Source: Streptomyces sp. NBC_01471 (GTDB lineage: Bacteria; Actinomycetota; Actinomycetes; Streptomycetales; Streptomycetaceae). Taken from it: DNA of 64,000 nucleotides. This document shows, piece by piece, positions 8,141 to 17,184 of the stretch. Below the pieces are notes generated by a model. The model worked only from the letters and a program-made list of their open reading frames with translations, ran no database searches and was not told where the DNA came from. Location of the stretch: contig NZ_CP109450.1 in the NCBI RefSeq assembly GCF_041438865.1, positions 3,768,501 to 3,832,500 of the forward strand. Reading direction: 5' to 3'. The position numbers and the translations under genes were made by a program. Each line of letters begins with the position of its first letter. The first letter of the stretch is position 1.

Positions 8141-10489
8141 ATGCGCACCGAGGACGTCCTGGCCGCCATCGCGACCGGCCTGTGGCGATGGGACAACACC
8201 GCCGGGATCGTCACGCTCGACGCGGAAGCCGCCCGGCTCCTCGGTCTGCCCGCCGAACCGTCCACGGTCTCCGAGGCCACGGCCCGCTCCCGGTTCCACC
8301 CCGTCGACTGGAACGAGATCAACGGGACGGTGAATCTCGCGGTCGCCGAGGACACCCTCGCCGAGGCCCGGCTGCGCATCGTGGACGAGACGGGCCGGGT
8401 GCTGCGTACCGTCCGCACCCGCTCCAAGCCGCTGATCGGCGCGGACGGCTATGTCCTGGTCGGCACCCTCCAGGAGGTCGCGGAGCCGCAGCCGGGGGAC
8501 GCGGCGCACACCCCGATCACCGGTGACTGGCGCCGCTCCCGCGAGGCGTTCCTGCTGGACGCGGGGCGCGCGCTCGCCGAGGCCAGGTCCACCGAGGAGG
8601 TGCTGCGGGTCGCCGCCTCACTCTCCATGCCCGGGTTCGAGCCGGACGGCCTCGCGGTCTTCGGGATCACCGGCGACTGGCTGACGGTCATCGGGCACCA
8701 CGGTCACAACCCCGGCCAGGACGGTTTGATCGCGGAGTTCCCGATGAGCACGTCGGAGCAGTACCCCGCCGCCGAGGTCGCCAGGACGGGGCGGGCCATC
8801 TATCTGCCGACGCCCGCCACGTACCGCGACCGCTATCCCCGGTACTGGCCCGCCGTGGAGCCCCTCCACCGGCACTCCTGGGCCTTCGTCCCGCTGGTCG
8901 ACTCCGGGGTGACGATCGGGGCCTGGATGGCGGCCTTCGCCTATCCGGTCAGCTTCTCGCCCGACGAACGCTCGGTGCTGACGACGGTCGCCCGGATGCT
9001 GGCCCAGGCCCTCGCCCGCGCCGGGGTGGCCGACAACGAGCGCGAGCTGTCGCTCGGGCTCCAGCGTTCGATGCTGCCGATGCTGGGCCCCCGCATCCCC
9101 GGGATGACGGTCACCGCACGGTATGTGCCGACCGGGGGCGGCCTCCAGGTCGGCGGTGACTGGTACGACGTGATCGCGCTGCCGGGGAGCACCGCGCAGG
9201 AGGACGGCAAGGGCGGCGGCCGGGTGGCGCTGGTCATCGGAGACGTCCAGGGGCACGACGTACGGGCGGCCGGGATGATGGGCCAGCTGCGGATCGCCCT
9301 GCGCGCGTACGCGGCCGAGGGCCATCCGCCCGACGCGGTGCTCTCCCGGGCCTCGCGCTTCCTGTACGGCATCACGGACACGTACGACCAGGGCGACTCC
9401 GACGAGCCGCCCGCCCCGCGCTTCGCGACCTGTCTGTACATCGAGGTCGACCCGGCCACCGGCACACTCGACGTCGCCCGGGCGGGCCACCCCGACCCGA
9501 CGGTCCGCACGATCGACGGCACGGTACTGGTGCGGCCCGTCGAGGGCGGGCTGCCGCTGGGCATCCATCCGGACACCGACTACCCGACGACCCGGCTGGT
9601 GCTCCAGCCCGGCGAGACGCTGATGATGTGCACGGACGGGCTCATAGAGACCGGCGGCCACGATCTCGACACGGGCTGGGAGCGGATCCGCGGAACGCTG
9701 GAGCGGCACACGGGGGACAACCTGGAGATCCTCGCCGACGCACTGGTGCAGGCCGCGCACGGCCCGCCGGAGCACCACCACACCGGACCGTTCTCGGACC
9801 GCCGCGAGGACGACATCGCCCTCCTGCTGATGTCCCGCGCGGGCGAGCCGGCACGGGCGGGCACGACCCGCCACATCTCCCTGACGATCGCGCAGGCCCA
9901 GCCGGAGCGCATCTCGGCGGCCCGGAGCCAGCTGCGGGAGCTGCTGCACGACTGGGCGGACAGTGAACAGGTCGACTCGGCCGCGCTGATGGTCTCCGAG
10001 ATGGCGACGAACGTCCTCATCCACACGGACGGCGATGCGAGGCTGATCGCGGACGTCACCGGTGAGCCCGGCAGCAGACGGCTGCGGGTCGAGGTCTCCG
10101 ACGACAGTGACGAACTGCCGCACAAGCGGCGCCCCGGCGAGATGGCCTCGTCGGGGCGCGGTCTGCTGCTCATGGAGATGCTCGCGGACATGTGGGGGGT
10201 GGATCCGCAGGGGTCCGGCAAGTCGATCTGGTTCGAGCTCTACGAGTCGCGCGGTGAATCGAAGAACGGGGCGGCCGGGTCCGGGGATTCGGATGGTTCC
10301 GGTGATTCCGGGGACGGTTCCGAGGGGCCGTCGGCCGATCTGCTGTCCGACTTCCTGGCCGACCTCGCACCCGACGAACTACTGGAGCCGGACGGCCCGC
10401 AGGGCACCGGGACCGGTTCGGCTCAGCCGTCCCCGCCGGATGCCGGGCCGGGACCGGCCCCCGCCTCCGGTTCGGGCTCCGGCGGGTAG
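8141..10489 (+). CDS. SpoIIE/RsbU-type protein phosphatase fused to PAS, GAF and RsbW-like ATPase domains
   Basis: 782 residues. Order: a PAS-like sensor region (about 1-110), a GAF domain (about 140-300), a PP2C-type SpoIIE phosphatase domain starting near residue 322 (GGLQVGGDWYDV, with VIGDVQGHD), and an HATPase_c/RsbW-like domain (about 580-700; N-box SEMATNVLIHTDGDAR and GRGLLLMEMLADMWG). The last 80 residues are low-complexity Gly/Ser/Asp/Pro. By family, the phosphatase dephosphorylates anti-sigma-factor antagonists and the kinase-fold domain binds sigma factors or phosphorylates antagonists, so the protein could both switch and be switched in general stress signalling. It is cytoplasmic. 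Its 3' end overlaps the convergent AI-2E permease gene by 67 bases. Confidence 0.85.
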   Translation: MRTEDVLAAIATGLWRWDNTAGIVTLDAEAARLLGLPAEPSTVSEATARSRFHPVDWNEINGTVNLAVAEDTLAEARLRIVDETGRVLRTVRTRSKPLIGADGYVLVGTLQEVAEPQPGDAAHTPITGDWRRSREAFLLDAGRALAEARSTEEVLRVAASLSMPGFEPDGLAVFGITGDWLTVIGHHGHNPGQDGLIAEFPMSTSEQYPAAEVARTGRAIYLPTPATYRDRYPRYWPAVEPLHRHSWAFVPLVDSGVTIGAWMAAFAYPVSFSPDERSVLTTVARMLAQALARAGVADNERELSLGLQRSMLPMLGPRIPGMTVTARYVPTGGGLQVGGDWYDVIALPGSTAQEDGKGGGRVALVIGDVQGHDVRAAGMMGQLRIALRAYAAEGHPPDAVLSRASRFLYGITDTYDQGDSDEPPAPRFATCLYIEVDPATGTLDVARAGHPDPTVRTIDGTVLVRPVEGGLPLGIHPDTDYPTTRLVLQPGETLMMCTDGLIETGGHDLDTGWERIRGTLERHTGDNLEILADALVQAAHGPPEHHHTGPFSDRREDDIALLLMSRAGEPARAGTTRHISLTIAQAQPERISAARSQLRELLHDWADSEQVDSAALMVSEMATNVLIHTDGDARLIADVTGEPGSRRLRVEVSDDSDELPHKRRPGEMASSGRGLLLMEMLADMWGVDPQGSGKSIWFELYESRGESKNGAAGSGDSDGSGDSGDGSEGPSADLLSDFLADLAPDELLEPDGPQGTGTGSAQPSPPDAGPGPAPASGSGSGG

Positions 10490-11517
10490 CGCCTCCGCAG
10501 TTCGCCGATCACCCCGAAGGCAGCCGCGGCCACCGGTACGGCGAGCAGCATCCCCAGGAGCCCCGCGACGCTGGCCCCGGCCGTCAGCGAGATCAGCACC
10601 ATCGCCGGGTGCATCTGGACCGTACGGCTCTGGATCACGGGCTGGAGCACGTGCCCCTCCAGCACCTGCACCAGCAGGACCACGCCCAGCGCCCAGAGCG
10701 CGATCACGAATCCCCGGTCCGCGAGGGCCACCAGCACGGCGACCGCGCCGGAGATGAACGCGCCGAGATACGGGATGTAGGCGCCGACGAACACCAGCGC
10801 ACCGAGGCCGATCGCCCCCGGCACCCGCAGGATCAGCAGGCCGACCGAGATGCAGACGGCGTCGATGAGCGCGATCAGGGTGGTACCGCGCATGAACCCC
10901 TCGACGGCCTCGAAGGCGCGGCGGGCCATGGCCTCTATGGTGGCCCCGTGGCTCGGCGCGATGGCGTACGCCAGGCCGCGGGCGTGGTCACGGTCGCGGA
11001 TGAAGAAGAAGGTGAGCAGCAGGGCCAGCACGCTGGTCGCGATGAGCGTGCCGATCAGGCTCAGGCCGCTGAGCAGCCCGCCGGCCGCGTTGGCGCCGAA
11101 CTTGCCGAGCAGGCTTTTGGCGTTGTCGGCGATGCTGGTGACGCCGTCGCCGGTGGCCACCCCGAAGTGATCGGCGATCCACTTCCCGGCGTCCTTGAGC
11201 GAGGCGACGATCTGGTCGCCGGTGTCGATGAGCGCGGTGACGACGATGTACCCGGCGCCGCCGACCACGGCGACGAGCACGGCGCAGGTGAGCCCGGCCG
11301 CGAGTGATTTGTTCAGCCGCATCCGGACCAGCCACCGGTGGACGGGTCCGAGGAGCGCCGTACCGAGCAGGGCGAGCATCACGGGGGTGACGGCGCTCTT
11401 GAGCGTGACACAGAGCCAGACCCCGACCGCGGCCACGCCCGTGACGAGCAGCGCGACGACACACCAGGCAGCCAGACGACGGGCGTGGACGGGGAGAAGC
11501 GGCTTCTGGGTATGCAC
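10423..11517 (-). CDS. AI-2E/PerM-family integral membrane permease
   Basis: 364 residues starting MHTQKPLLPVHARRLAAW. Several hydrophobic segments are visible: around residues 14-34, 36-57, 62-85, a cluster at 150-175 and a C-terminal group at 215-330, the usual layout of the AI-2E transporter (YdiK/PerM) family with a large loop between residues 85 and 145. Substrate is unknown; the family name comes from a proposed autoinducer-2 exporter, but members also include sodium/proton antiporters. The C-terminus is rich in Pro, Glu and Gly, and its coding sequence lies opposite the 3' end of the SpoIIE gene, an antisense overlap of 67 bases. Confidence 0.8.
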   Translation of the reverse strand: MHTQKPLLPVHARRLAAWCVVALLVTGVAAVGVWLCVTLKSAVTPVMLALLGTALLGPVHRWLVRMRLNKSLAAGLTCAVLVAVVGGAGYIVVTALIDTGDQIVASLKDAGKWIADHFGVATGDGVTSIADNAKSLLGKFGANAAGGLLSGLSLIGTLIATSVLALLLTFFFIRDRDHARGLAYAIAPSHGATIEAMARRAFEAVEGFMRGTTLIALIDAVCISVGLLILRVPGAIGLGALVFVGAYIPYLGAFISGAVAVLVALADRGFVIALWALGVVLLVQVLEGHVLQPVIQSRTVQMHPAMVLISLTAGASVAGLLGMLLAVPVAAAAFGVIGELRRRYPPEPEPEAGAGPGPASGGDG

Positions 11518-11581
11518 GCCTCCAGCCGATCACGGGGGCCGGGCGACGGCTCGTCCGCCGGGGCCGGGCGGGTGGCGGACC

Positions 11582-11619
11582 TGCCCGGGTGGCGGGCAGG
11601 CCCGCCCGCCACCCGGGCA
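11582..11619 (-). terminator. Terminator of pirin gene
   Basis: A perfect 16-bp inverted repeat, TGCCCGGGTGGCGGGC and its complement, with a 6-base loop, begins 5 bases past the pirin stop codon. Confidence 0.8.
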
Positions 11620-11623
11620 CGTA

Positions 11624-12580
11624 CTACATCCCGTGCACCGCGGGCACCGTCCCCAGCCGGCCGCGCTGGAAGTCCTCGAACGCCTGCTTGAGCTCGGCCT
11701 CGCTGTTCATGACGAACGGTCCGTAGTGCGCCATCGGCTCCCGTATCGGGCGCCCGCCCAGCAGGACGACCTCCAGGTCAGGGCTCTTCGCGTCCTGGGC
11801 CTCGTCCGCGCGGACGGTCAGCGAGGAGCCCGCGCCGAAGACCGCGGTCTGGCCGGTACGGACCGGGCGGCGGTCCGTACCGACGGAGCCGCGCCCGGCC
11901 ATGACGTACGCCAGGCCGTTGAAGTCCTCGCGCCACGGCAGCGTGACCTCGGCGCCCGGCCGTACCGTCGCGTGGATCATCGTGATCGGGGTGTGGGTGA
12001 TGCCGGGGCCGTCATTGCCGTCCAGCTCGCCCGCGATGACCCGCAGCAGCGCACCGCCGTCGGCGGAGGTGAGCAGCTGGACCTGGCCGCCGCCGATGTC
12101 CTGGTAGCGCGGGGCCATCATCTTGTCGCTCGCCGGGAGGTTCACCCAGAGCTGGAGCCCGTGGAAGAGCCCGCCGCTCACGACCAGCGACTCCGGCGGC
12201 GCCTCGATGTGCAGCAGGCCGGAGCCCGCCGTCATCCACTGGGTGTCGCCGTCGTTGATCGTGCCGCCGCCGCCGTTGGAGTCCTGGTGGACGAAGGTGC
12301 CGTCGATCAGATACGTGACGGTCTCGAAGCCGCGGTGCGGGTGCCAGGGCGTGCCCTTGGGCTCGCCGGGCGCGTACTCCACCTCACCCATCTGGTCCAT
12401 CATGATGAACGGGTCGAGGTACTGGTAGTTGATCCCGGCGAACGCGCGGCGCACCGGGAACCCCTCGCCCTCGAAGCCCCCCGGCGCGGTGGACACCGCG
12501 AGCACGGGACGCGGCACGGCGCCCTCGGGCGCGTGGACGCGCGGCAGGGTCAGCGGATTCTCGACGGTCACGGCAGGCAT
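11624..12580 (-). CDS. Pirin family protein
   Basis: 318 residues from ATG 12580 (MPAVTVENPLTLPRV), with CAGGAGGG upstream; the longer open frame to 12640 has no better ribosome site. The bicupin fold is marked by FIMMDQMGEVEY, the metal-binding pair in WHPHRGFETVTYLIDG and the histidine of GLLHIEAPPE. Pirins bind iron; some act as quercetin dioxygenases or as redox-dependent co-regulators, and in Streptomyces a pirin has been linked to acyl-CoA dehydrogenase regulation. An acyl-CoA dehydrogenase gene lies 750 bases away on the other strand, which may be coincidence. Substrate unknown. Confidence 0.88.
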   Translation of the reverse strand: MPAVTVENPLTLPRVHAPEGAVPRPVLAVSTAPGGFEGEGFPVRRAFAGINYQYLDPFIMMDQMGEVEYAPGEPKGTPWHPHRGFETVTYLIDGTFVHQDSNGGGGTINDGDTQWMTAGSGLLHIEAPPESLVVSGGLFHGLQLWVNLPASDKMMAPRYQDIGGGQVQLLTSADGGALLRVIAGELDGNDGPGITHTPITMIHATVRPGAEVTLPWREDFNGLAYVMAGRGSVGTDRRPVRTGQTAVFGAGSSLTVRADEAQDAKSPDLEVVLLGGRPIREPMAHYGPFVMNSEAELKQAFEDFQRGRLGTVPAVHGM

Positions 12581-12719
12581 GGCGGCCCTCCTGGCAGGAT
12601 GCTCGGCATTCAAAGTAGTTGAATGGTGAACATCCAGCAAGCCATGCGCATTCCCGGAGCGGGCCGGACCCGCGGTTCAAGCCAGAGATTGACCGGATCG
12701 AGCTGCGTACGGCGAACCC

Positions 12720-13175
12720 TCAGCCGTACATCCGCCGCATCGCGAAGTCGACCATCTGCTCCACGGCCTTCGCGTCGAAGACCATCCGGTGCTCACCCTC
12801 CATGTCGAGGACGAAGCCGTACCCGGTGGGCAGCAGATCGATCACCTCGGCGCCGGTGATCACGAAGTACTTGGACTCCTTGCCCGCGTACCTGCGGAGC
12901 TCCTTCAGCGAGGTGAACATCGGGATCACCGGCTGCTGGGTGTTGTGCAGGGCGAGGAATCCGGGGTTGTCACCGCGCGGGCAGTAGACCTTCGACGTGG
13001 CGAAGATCTGCTGGAAGTCCTCGGCGGCCATCGAGCCGGTGGTGAAGGCCCGCACGCCGTCGGCGAGCGAGGGCGGCGACGGCTCGGGGTACAGCGGCTG
13101 GTCACCGTAGCCGGGCTGCGGCGCGGCGTACTGCTGCTGGGCGCCCTGGTTCGGGTTCGAGTCGTAGCCGTACAT
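12720..13175 (-). CDS. SseB-family protein
   Basis: 151 residues. The first 35 are Gln/Pro/Tyr/Gly-rich and probably flexible; the rest (LADGVRAFTTG...VYCPRGDNPGFLAL...VIPMFTSLKELRRYAG...IDLLPTGYGFVLDMEGEHRMVF) matches the SseB N-terminal domain family, named for enhanced serine sensitivity in E. coli. No signal peptide, so cytoplasmic. Biochemical role is unknown. It stands alone between pirin and the divergent acyl-CoA dehydrogenase gene. Confidence 0.8.
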   Translation of the reverse strand: MYGYDSNPNQGAQQQYAAPQPGYGDQPLYPEPSPPSLADGVRAFTTGSMAAEDFQQIFATSKVYCPRGDNPGFLALHNTQQPVIPMFTSLKELRRYAGKESKYFVITGAEVIDLLPTGYGFVLDMEGEHRMVFDAKAVEQMVDFAMRRMYG

Positions 13176-13327
13176 GCGCGCAAGAGTACTGAGTAAAGGG
13201 GTCCCGCCGCAGGGGCGGTCTCGTCACACTTGCCCGATAGGGGTTGCATCTTATTACTGGCGGGTAGCATCATCGTAGCTACTTGCTGGTATTCGTTACA
13301 GGTACGCGTTACGAGAGGGCTGTCGCC

Positions 13328-15154
13328 ATGGGGCACTACAAGTCGAATCTCCGCGACATCGAGTTCAACCTCTTCGAGGTCCTCGGCCGCGACAAGCAGT
13401 ACGGCGCCGGGCCGTTCGCGGAGATGGACGTCGACACCGCGAAGAGCATCCTCGACGAGGTGGCCAGGCTCGCGGAGAACGAGCTCGCGGAGTCCTATGC
13501 CGACGCCGACCGCAACCCGCCGGTCTTCGACCCGGAGACCAACACGGCACCCGTGCCTGACACGTTCAAGAAGTCCTACCAGGCCTTCATGGAGTCCGAG
13601 TACTGGCGGCTCGGCCTGCCCGAGGAGATCGGCGGCACCACCGCGCCGCGCTCCCTGATCTGGGCGTACGCGGAGCTGCTGCTCGGCGCGAACCCGGCGA
13701 TCTGGATGTACTCCTCCGGTCCGGCCTTCGCCGGGATCCTCTTCGAGGAGGGCACCGAGGAGCAGAAGAAGATCGCGGAGATCGCGGTCGAGAAGCAGTG
13801 GGGCTCCACCATGGTCCTCACCGAGCCGGACGCCGGCTCGGACGTGGGCGCCGGGCGGACGAAGGCCGTGCGGCAGGACGACGGCTCCTGGCACATCGAG
13901 GGCGTGAAGCGCTTCATCACCTCGGGCGAGCACGACATGTCGGACAACATCATCCACTACGTGCTGGCGCGCCCCGAGGGCGCGGGCCCCGGCACCAAGG
14001 GCCTCTCGCTCTTCATGGTGCCGAAGTTCGAGTTCGACTGGACCACCGGCGAGCTGGGCGAGCGCAACGGCGTGTACGCGACGAACGTCGAGCACAAGAT
14101 GGGCCTCAAGGCGTCCAACACCTGCGAGATGACGTTCGGCGACCGCCACCCCGCCAAGGGCTGGCTGATCGGTGACAAGCACGAGGGCATCCGCCAGATG
14201 TTCCGCATCATCGAGTTCGCCCGGATGATGGTCGGCACCAAGGCCATCGCGGCGCTCTCGACCGGCTACCTGAACGCGCTGGAGTACGCCAAGGAGCGCG
14301 TGCAGGGCCCCGACCTCGCGCAGTTCATGGACAAGACCGCGCCCAAGGTCACCATCACGCACCACCCCGACGTGCGCCGCTCGCTGATGACGCAGAAGGC
14401 GTACGCCGAGGGCATGCGCACCCTGGTCCTCTACACGGCGTCCGTCCAGGACGCGATCCAGGAGAAGGAGGCCGCGGGCGAGGACGCCAAGGCGCTGCAC
14501 GGCCTCAACGACCTGCTGCTGCCGATCGTGAAAGGGTACGGCTCGGAGAAGTCGTACGAGCAGCTGGCCCAGTCGCTCCAGACCTTCGGCGGCTCCGGCT
14601 ACCTCCAGGAGTACCCGGTCGAGCAGTACATCCGGGACGCCAAGATCGACACCCTCTACGAGGGCACGACGGCGATCCAGGGCCAGGACTTCTTCTTCCG
14701 GAAGATCGTCCGCGACCAGGGCGCCGCGCTGAACACCCTCTCCGAGGAGATCAAGAAGTTCCTCGCGGCCGGCACCGGCGGCGAGGAGCTGACCGGCGCC
14801 CGTGACCAGCTGGCCAAGGCCGCGGTGGACCTGGAGGCGATCGTCGGCGCGATGATCACCGACCTGACCTCGACCGGCGAGGACGTCAAGAACATCTACA
14901 AGGTGGGGCTCAACACCACCCGCCTGCTGCTGGCTTCGGGCGATGTCGTCGTGGCGTACCTGCTGCTCAAGGGTGCCGCGGTGGCCGCCGAGAAGCTGCC
15001 GACGGCTTCCGCGAAGGACACCGCGTTCTACCAGGGCAAGATCGCGGCCGCGAAGTTCTTCGCGGCGAACATCCTGCCGGACGTGAGTGCGCAGCGCGCC
15101 CTCGCCGAGACCGTCGACACCTCGCTGATGGACCTGGACGAGGCTGCGTTCTAG
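13328..15154 (+). CDS. Acyl-CoA dehydrogenase (FadE5-like, long form)
   Basis: 608 residues from ATG 13328 (MGHYKSNLRDIEFNLFEVL). The N-terminal extension and length fit the roughly 600-residue FadE5/AcdB subgroup with an extra C-terminal helical domain. FAD-binding signatures are visible: WGSTMVLTEPDAGSDVGAG in the beta-domain, and QTFGGSGYLQEYPVEQYIRDAKI in the C-terminal helical domain near the catalytic glutamate region (TLYEGTTAIQ). It catalyses the first alpha,beta-dehydrogenation of acyl-CoA in beta-oxidation. The 150 bases upstream are unusually AT-rich (13240-13310) and probably hold the promoter. Chain-length preference cannot be read from sequence here. Confidence 0.92.
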   Translation: MGHYKSNLRDIEFNLFEVLGRDKQYGAGPFAEMDVDTAKSILDEVARLAENELAESYADADRNPPVFDPETNTAPVPDTFKKSYQAFMESEYWRLGLPEEIGGTTAPRSLIWAYAELLLGANPAIWMYSSGPAFAGILFEEGTEEQKKIAEIAVEKQWGSTMVLTEPDAGSDVGAGRTKAVRQDDGSWHIEGVKRFITSGEHDMSDNIIHYVLARPEGAGPGTKGLSLFMVPKFEFDWTTGELGERNGVYATNVEHKMGLKASNTCEMTFGDRHPAKGWLIGDKHEGIRQMFRIIEFARMMVGTKAIAALSTGYLNALEYAKERVQGPDLAQFMDKTAPKVTITHHPDVRRSLMTQKAYAEGMRTLVLYTASVQDAIQEKEAAGEDAKALHGLNDLLLPIVKGYGSEKSYEQLAQSLQTFGGSGYLQEYPVEQYIRDAKIDTLYEGTTAIQGQDFFFRKIVRDQGAALNTLSEEIKKFLAAGTGGEELTGARDQLAKAAVDLEAIVGAMITDLTSTGEDVKNIYKVGLNTTRLLLASGDVVVAYLLLKGAAVAAEKLPTASAKDTAFYQGKIAAAKFFAANILPDVSAQRALAETVDTSLMDLDEAAF

Positions 15155-15173
15155 ACCGTCCGGAAAGCTGCGC

Positions 15174-15350
15174 TCACCCCGGTGGCGGCGCGGTCCCGGT
15201 CTCCGGGGCCGCGTCGGCGCCGTGCGTTCGCGCGGGCGCCCGCTCCGGGCACGGGGGCCTGCGGGAGCGGACGGTTGTCGTGCGGAACACGTGGTGCAGG
15301 ATCTCGCCCAGCAGCACGGGCTCCCTGGTGTCGGCGCCGTATTCGACCAT
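15174..15350 (-). CDS. Small hypothetical protein (58 residues)
   Basis: An open frame from ATG 15350 (MVEYGADTREPVLLGEILHHVF) to TGA at 15174. The first 30 residues look like genuine protein with normal codon bias; the second half is Pro/Ala/Arg-rich. No good Shine-Dalgarno precedes it, and I recognise no family. It is the only candidate gene in the 327 bases between the acyl-CoA dehydrogenase and the M18 peptidase, and would be divergent from the peptidase. A short palindrome (AGTGG, 6 bases, CCACT at 15359-15374) lies just upstream of its start. Confidence 0.35.
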   Translation of the reverse strand: MVEYGADTREPVLLGEILHHVFRTTTVRSRRPPCPERAPARTHGADAAPETGTAPPPG

Positions 15351-15480
15351 GCGCCGATAGTGGCATCCACCACTGACAGCGGCCGCGATCCGTCCCACAT
15401 GTCCCATGCGCCCACCGGCCCCGCGGCCCCGTTCCGTTCCGGCGGGCAAGGCCGCCGCCGCGGTCGTTATGGTGGCTGCC

Positions 15481-16782
15481 ATGAGCGCATCCGTCCGCTT
15501 CGACCGCGGCCACACCGACGACCTGATGTCCTTCCTCACGGCCAGCCCCACGCCCTACCACGCCGTGGCGAACGCCGCCGGGCGGCTGGAGAAGGCGGGC
15601 TTCAGGCAGGTGTCGGAGACCGACGCCTGGGACGCGTCCACGGGCGGGAAATACGTGCTGCGGGGCGGCGCCGTCATCGCGTGGTACGTACCGGAGAACG
15701 CGTCGGCGCACACCCCGTTCCGGATCGTCGGCGCCCACACCGACTCCCCGAACCTGCGCGTGAAGCCCCTCCCCGACACCGGCAGCGACGGCTGGCGCCA
15801 GGTGGCCGTCGAGGTGTACGGCGGCACCCTGCTCAACACCTGGCTCGACCGGGACCTGGGCCTCGCCGGACGGCTCACGCTGCGCGACGGCAGCCACCGG
15901 CTGGTCGACGTGGACCGGGCGCTGCTGCGCGTACCGCAGCTCGCCATCCACCTGGACCGCTCGGTCCACACCGAAGGACTCAAGCTCGACAAGCAGCGCC
16001 ACATGCAGCCGGTCTGGGGCCTCGGCGAGGTCCGCGAGGGCGACCTGATGCGGTTCGTCGCCGAGGAGGCCGGGGTCGCGGCCGACGACGTGACCGGCTG
16101 GGACCTCATGGTGAGCCCCGTCGAGGCGCCCTCCTATCTGGGCCGCGACCGGGAACTCCTCGCGGGCCCCCGGATGGACAACCTGCTCTCCGTGCACGCC
16201 GCCACCGCCGCGCTGGCCGCCGTCGCTTCCGGGCCCGGAGCCGGCGAGCTGACGCACATCCCGGTGCTGGCCGCCTTCGACCACGAGGAGAACGGCTCCC
16301 AGTCCGACACCGGCGCCGACGGGCCGCTGCTCGGCACCGTCCTGGAGCGCTCCGTGTTCGCACGCGGCGGCACGTACGAGGACCGGGCCCGCGCCTTCGC
16401 CGGGTCGGTCTGCCTCTCGTCGGACACCGGTCACGCCGTCCACCCCAACTACAGCGAGCGCCACGACCCGACGCACCACCCGCGCGCCAACGGCGGACCG
16501 ATCCTCAAGGTCAACGTCAACATGCGGTACGCGACGGACGGCGGCGGCCGGGCCGTGTTCACCGCCGCGTGCGAGAAGGCCGGGGTGCCCATGCAGCACT
16601 TCGTGTCGAACAACTCGATGCCGTGCGGCACGACCATCGGCCCGATCACCGCGGCCCGGCACGGCATCAGCACCGTGGACATCGGCGTCGCGATCCTCTC
16701 CATGCACAGCGCGCGCGAACTGTGCGGGGCCGACGACCCGTACCTGCTCGCCAACTCCCTGACGGCTTTCCTGGAGGGCTGA
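15481..16782 (+). CDS. M18-family aminopeptidase
   Basis: 433 residues from ATG 15481 (MSASVRFDRGHTDD). Zinc-peptidase motifs of the M18 (aspartyl aminopeptidase/PepF-like) family are present: VGAHTDSPNLRVKP (first metal His/Asp), FDHEENGSQ (catalytic and bridging Glu), LSSDTGHAVHPNY, and a final histidine near DIGVAILSMHSARE. It removes N-terminal residues, often acidic, from peptides in the cytoplasm and forms large oligomers. Length is normal. It stands alone; a short inverted repeat follows the stop codon. Confidence 0.92.
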   Translation: MSASVRFDRGHTDDLMSFLTASPTPYHAVANAAGRLEKAGFRQVSETDAWDASTGGKYVLRGGAVIAWYVPENASAHTPFRIVGAHTDSPNLRVKPLPDTGSDGWRQVAVEVYGGTLLNTWLDRDLGLAGRLTLRDGSHRLVDVDRALLRVPQLAIHLDRSVHTEGLKLDKQRHMQPVWGLGEVREGDLMRFVAEEAGVAADDVTGWDLMVSPVEAPSYLGRDRELLAGPRMDNLLSVHAATAALAAVASGPGAGELTHIPVLAAFDHEENGSQSDTGADGPLLGTVLERSVFARGGTYEDRARAFAGSVCLSSDTGHAVHPNYSERHDPTHHPRANGGPILKVNVNMRYATDGGGRAVFTAACEKAGVPMQHFVSNNSMPCGTTIGPITAARHGISTVDIGVAILSMHSARELCGADDPYLLANSLTAFLEG

Positions 16783-16786
16783 TTCC

Positions 16787-16806
16787 CCGGGGGCCGGTTC
16801 CCCCGG
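16787..16806 (+). terminator. Short hairpin after M18 peptidase gene
   Basis: CCGGGGG and CCCCCGG arms with a 6-base loop lie immediately past the stop codon; a short but GC-only stem, so a plausible weak terminator. Confidence 0.4.
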
Positions 16807-16938
16807 AACGCTGAGCGGAGCCGGCCGATGCCGCCGCCGAAGTCCACCGCGCCGACGCCACGTTGATTGGGTGTCCGGGTCCCGGGTACGCGCCCTGTAC
16901 GGACCGAACAGCCACAACGACTTCGGAGGCGAACACCG

Positions 16939-17160
16939 ATGGGCCTTGGCGGCTGCATCATTCTTCTCGTGGTGGGGGGCATCCTCACCTTCGCAACCGA
17001 CTGGCACATGAACGGCGTCAACCTGGACATGGTCGGCATCATCATGATGCTCGTCGGCATCATCGGCATCGCCGTCTACACCAGCGTCCTGCGCCGTCGC
17101 CGTCCGACGGTGCCCACCGCGACCACCGTCGTCGAGGACGACCACCACCACCTGGGCTGA
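16939..17160 (+). CDS. Small membrane protein (DUF6458-like)
   Basis: 73 residues from ATG 16939, with GGAGG 9 bases upstream. Two hydrophobic segments (residues about 3-20, CIILLVVGGILTF, and 30-50, MVGIIMMLVGIIGIAVY) are joined by a short loop and followed by an Arg-rich turn (RRRRP) and an acidic/His tail. This hairpin membrane protein is common in actinobacteria next to housekeeping genes. No function is known. Confidence 0.75.
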   Translation: MGLGGCIILLVVGGILTFATDWHMNGVNLDMVGIIMMLVGIIGIAVYTSVLRRRRPTVPTATTVVEDDHHHLG

Positions 17161-17184
17161 CGGCCGACCCGCGGATCCGGCCGG

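Noticed and set aside
15151..17151. Long minus-strand frame of 666 codons
   Set aside because: Antisense to the M18 peptidase; composition is a GC-rich shadow without domains.
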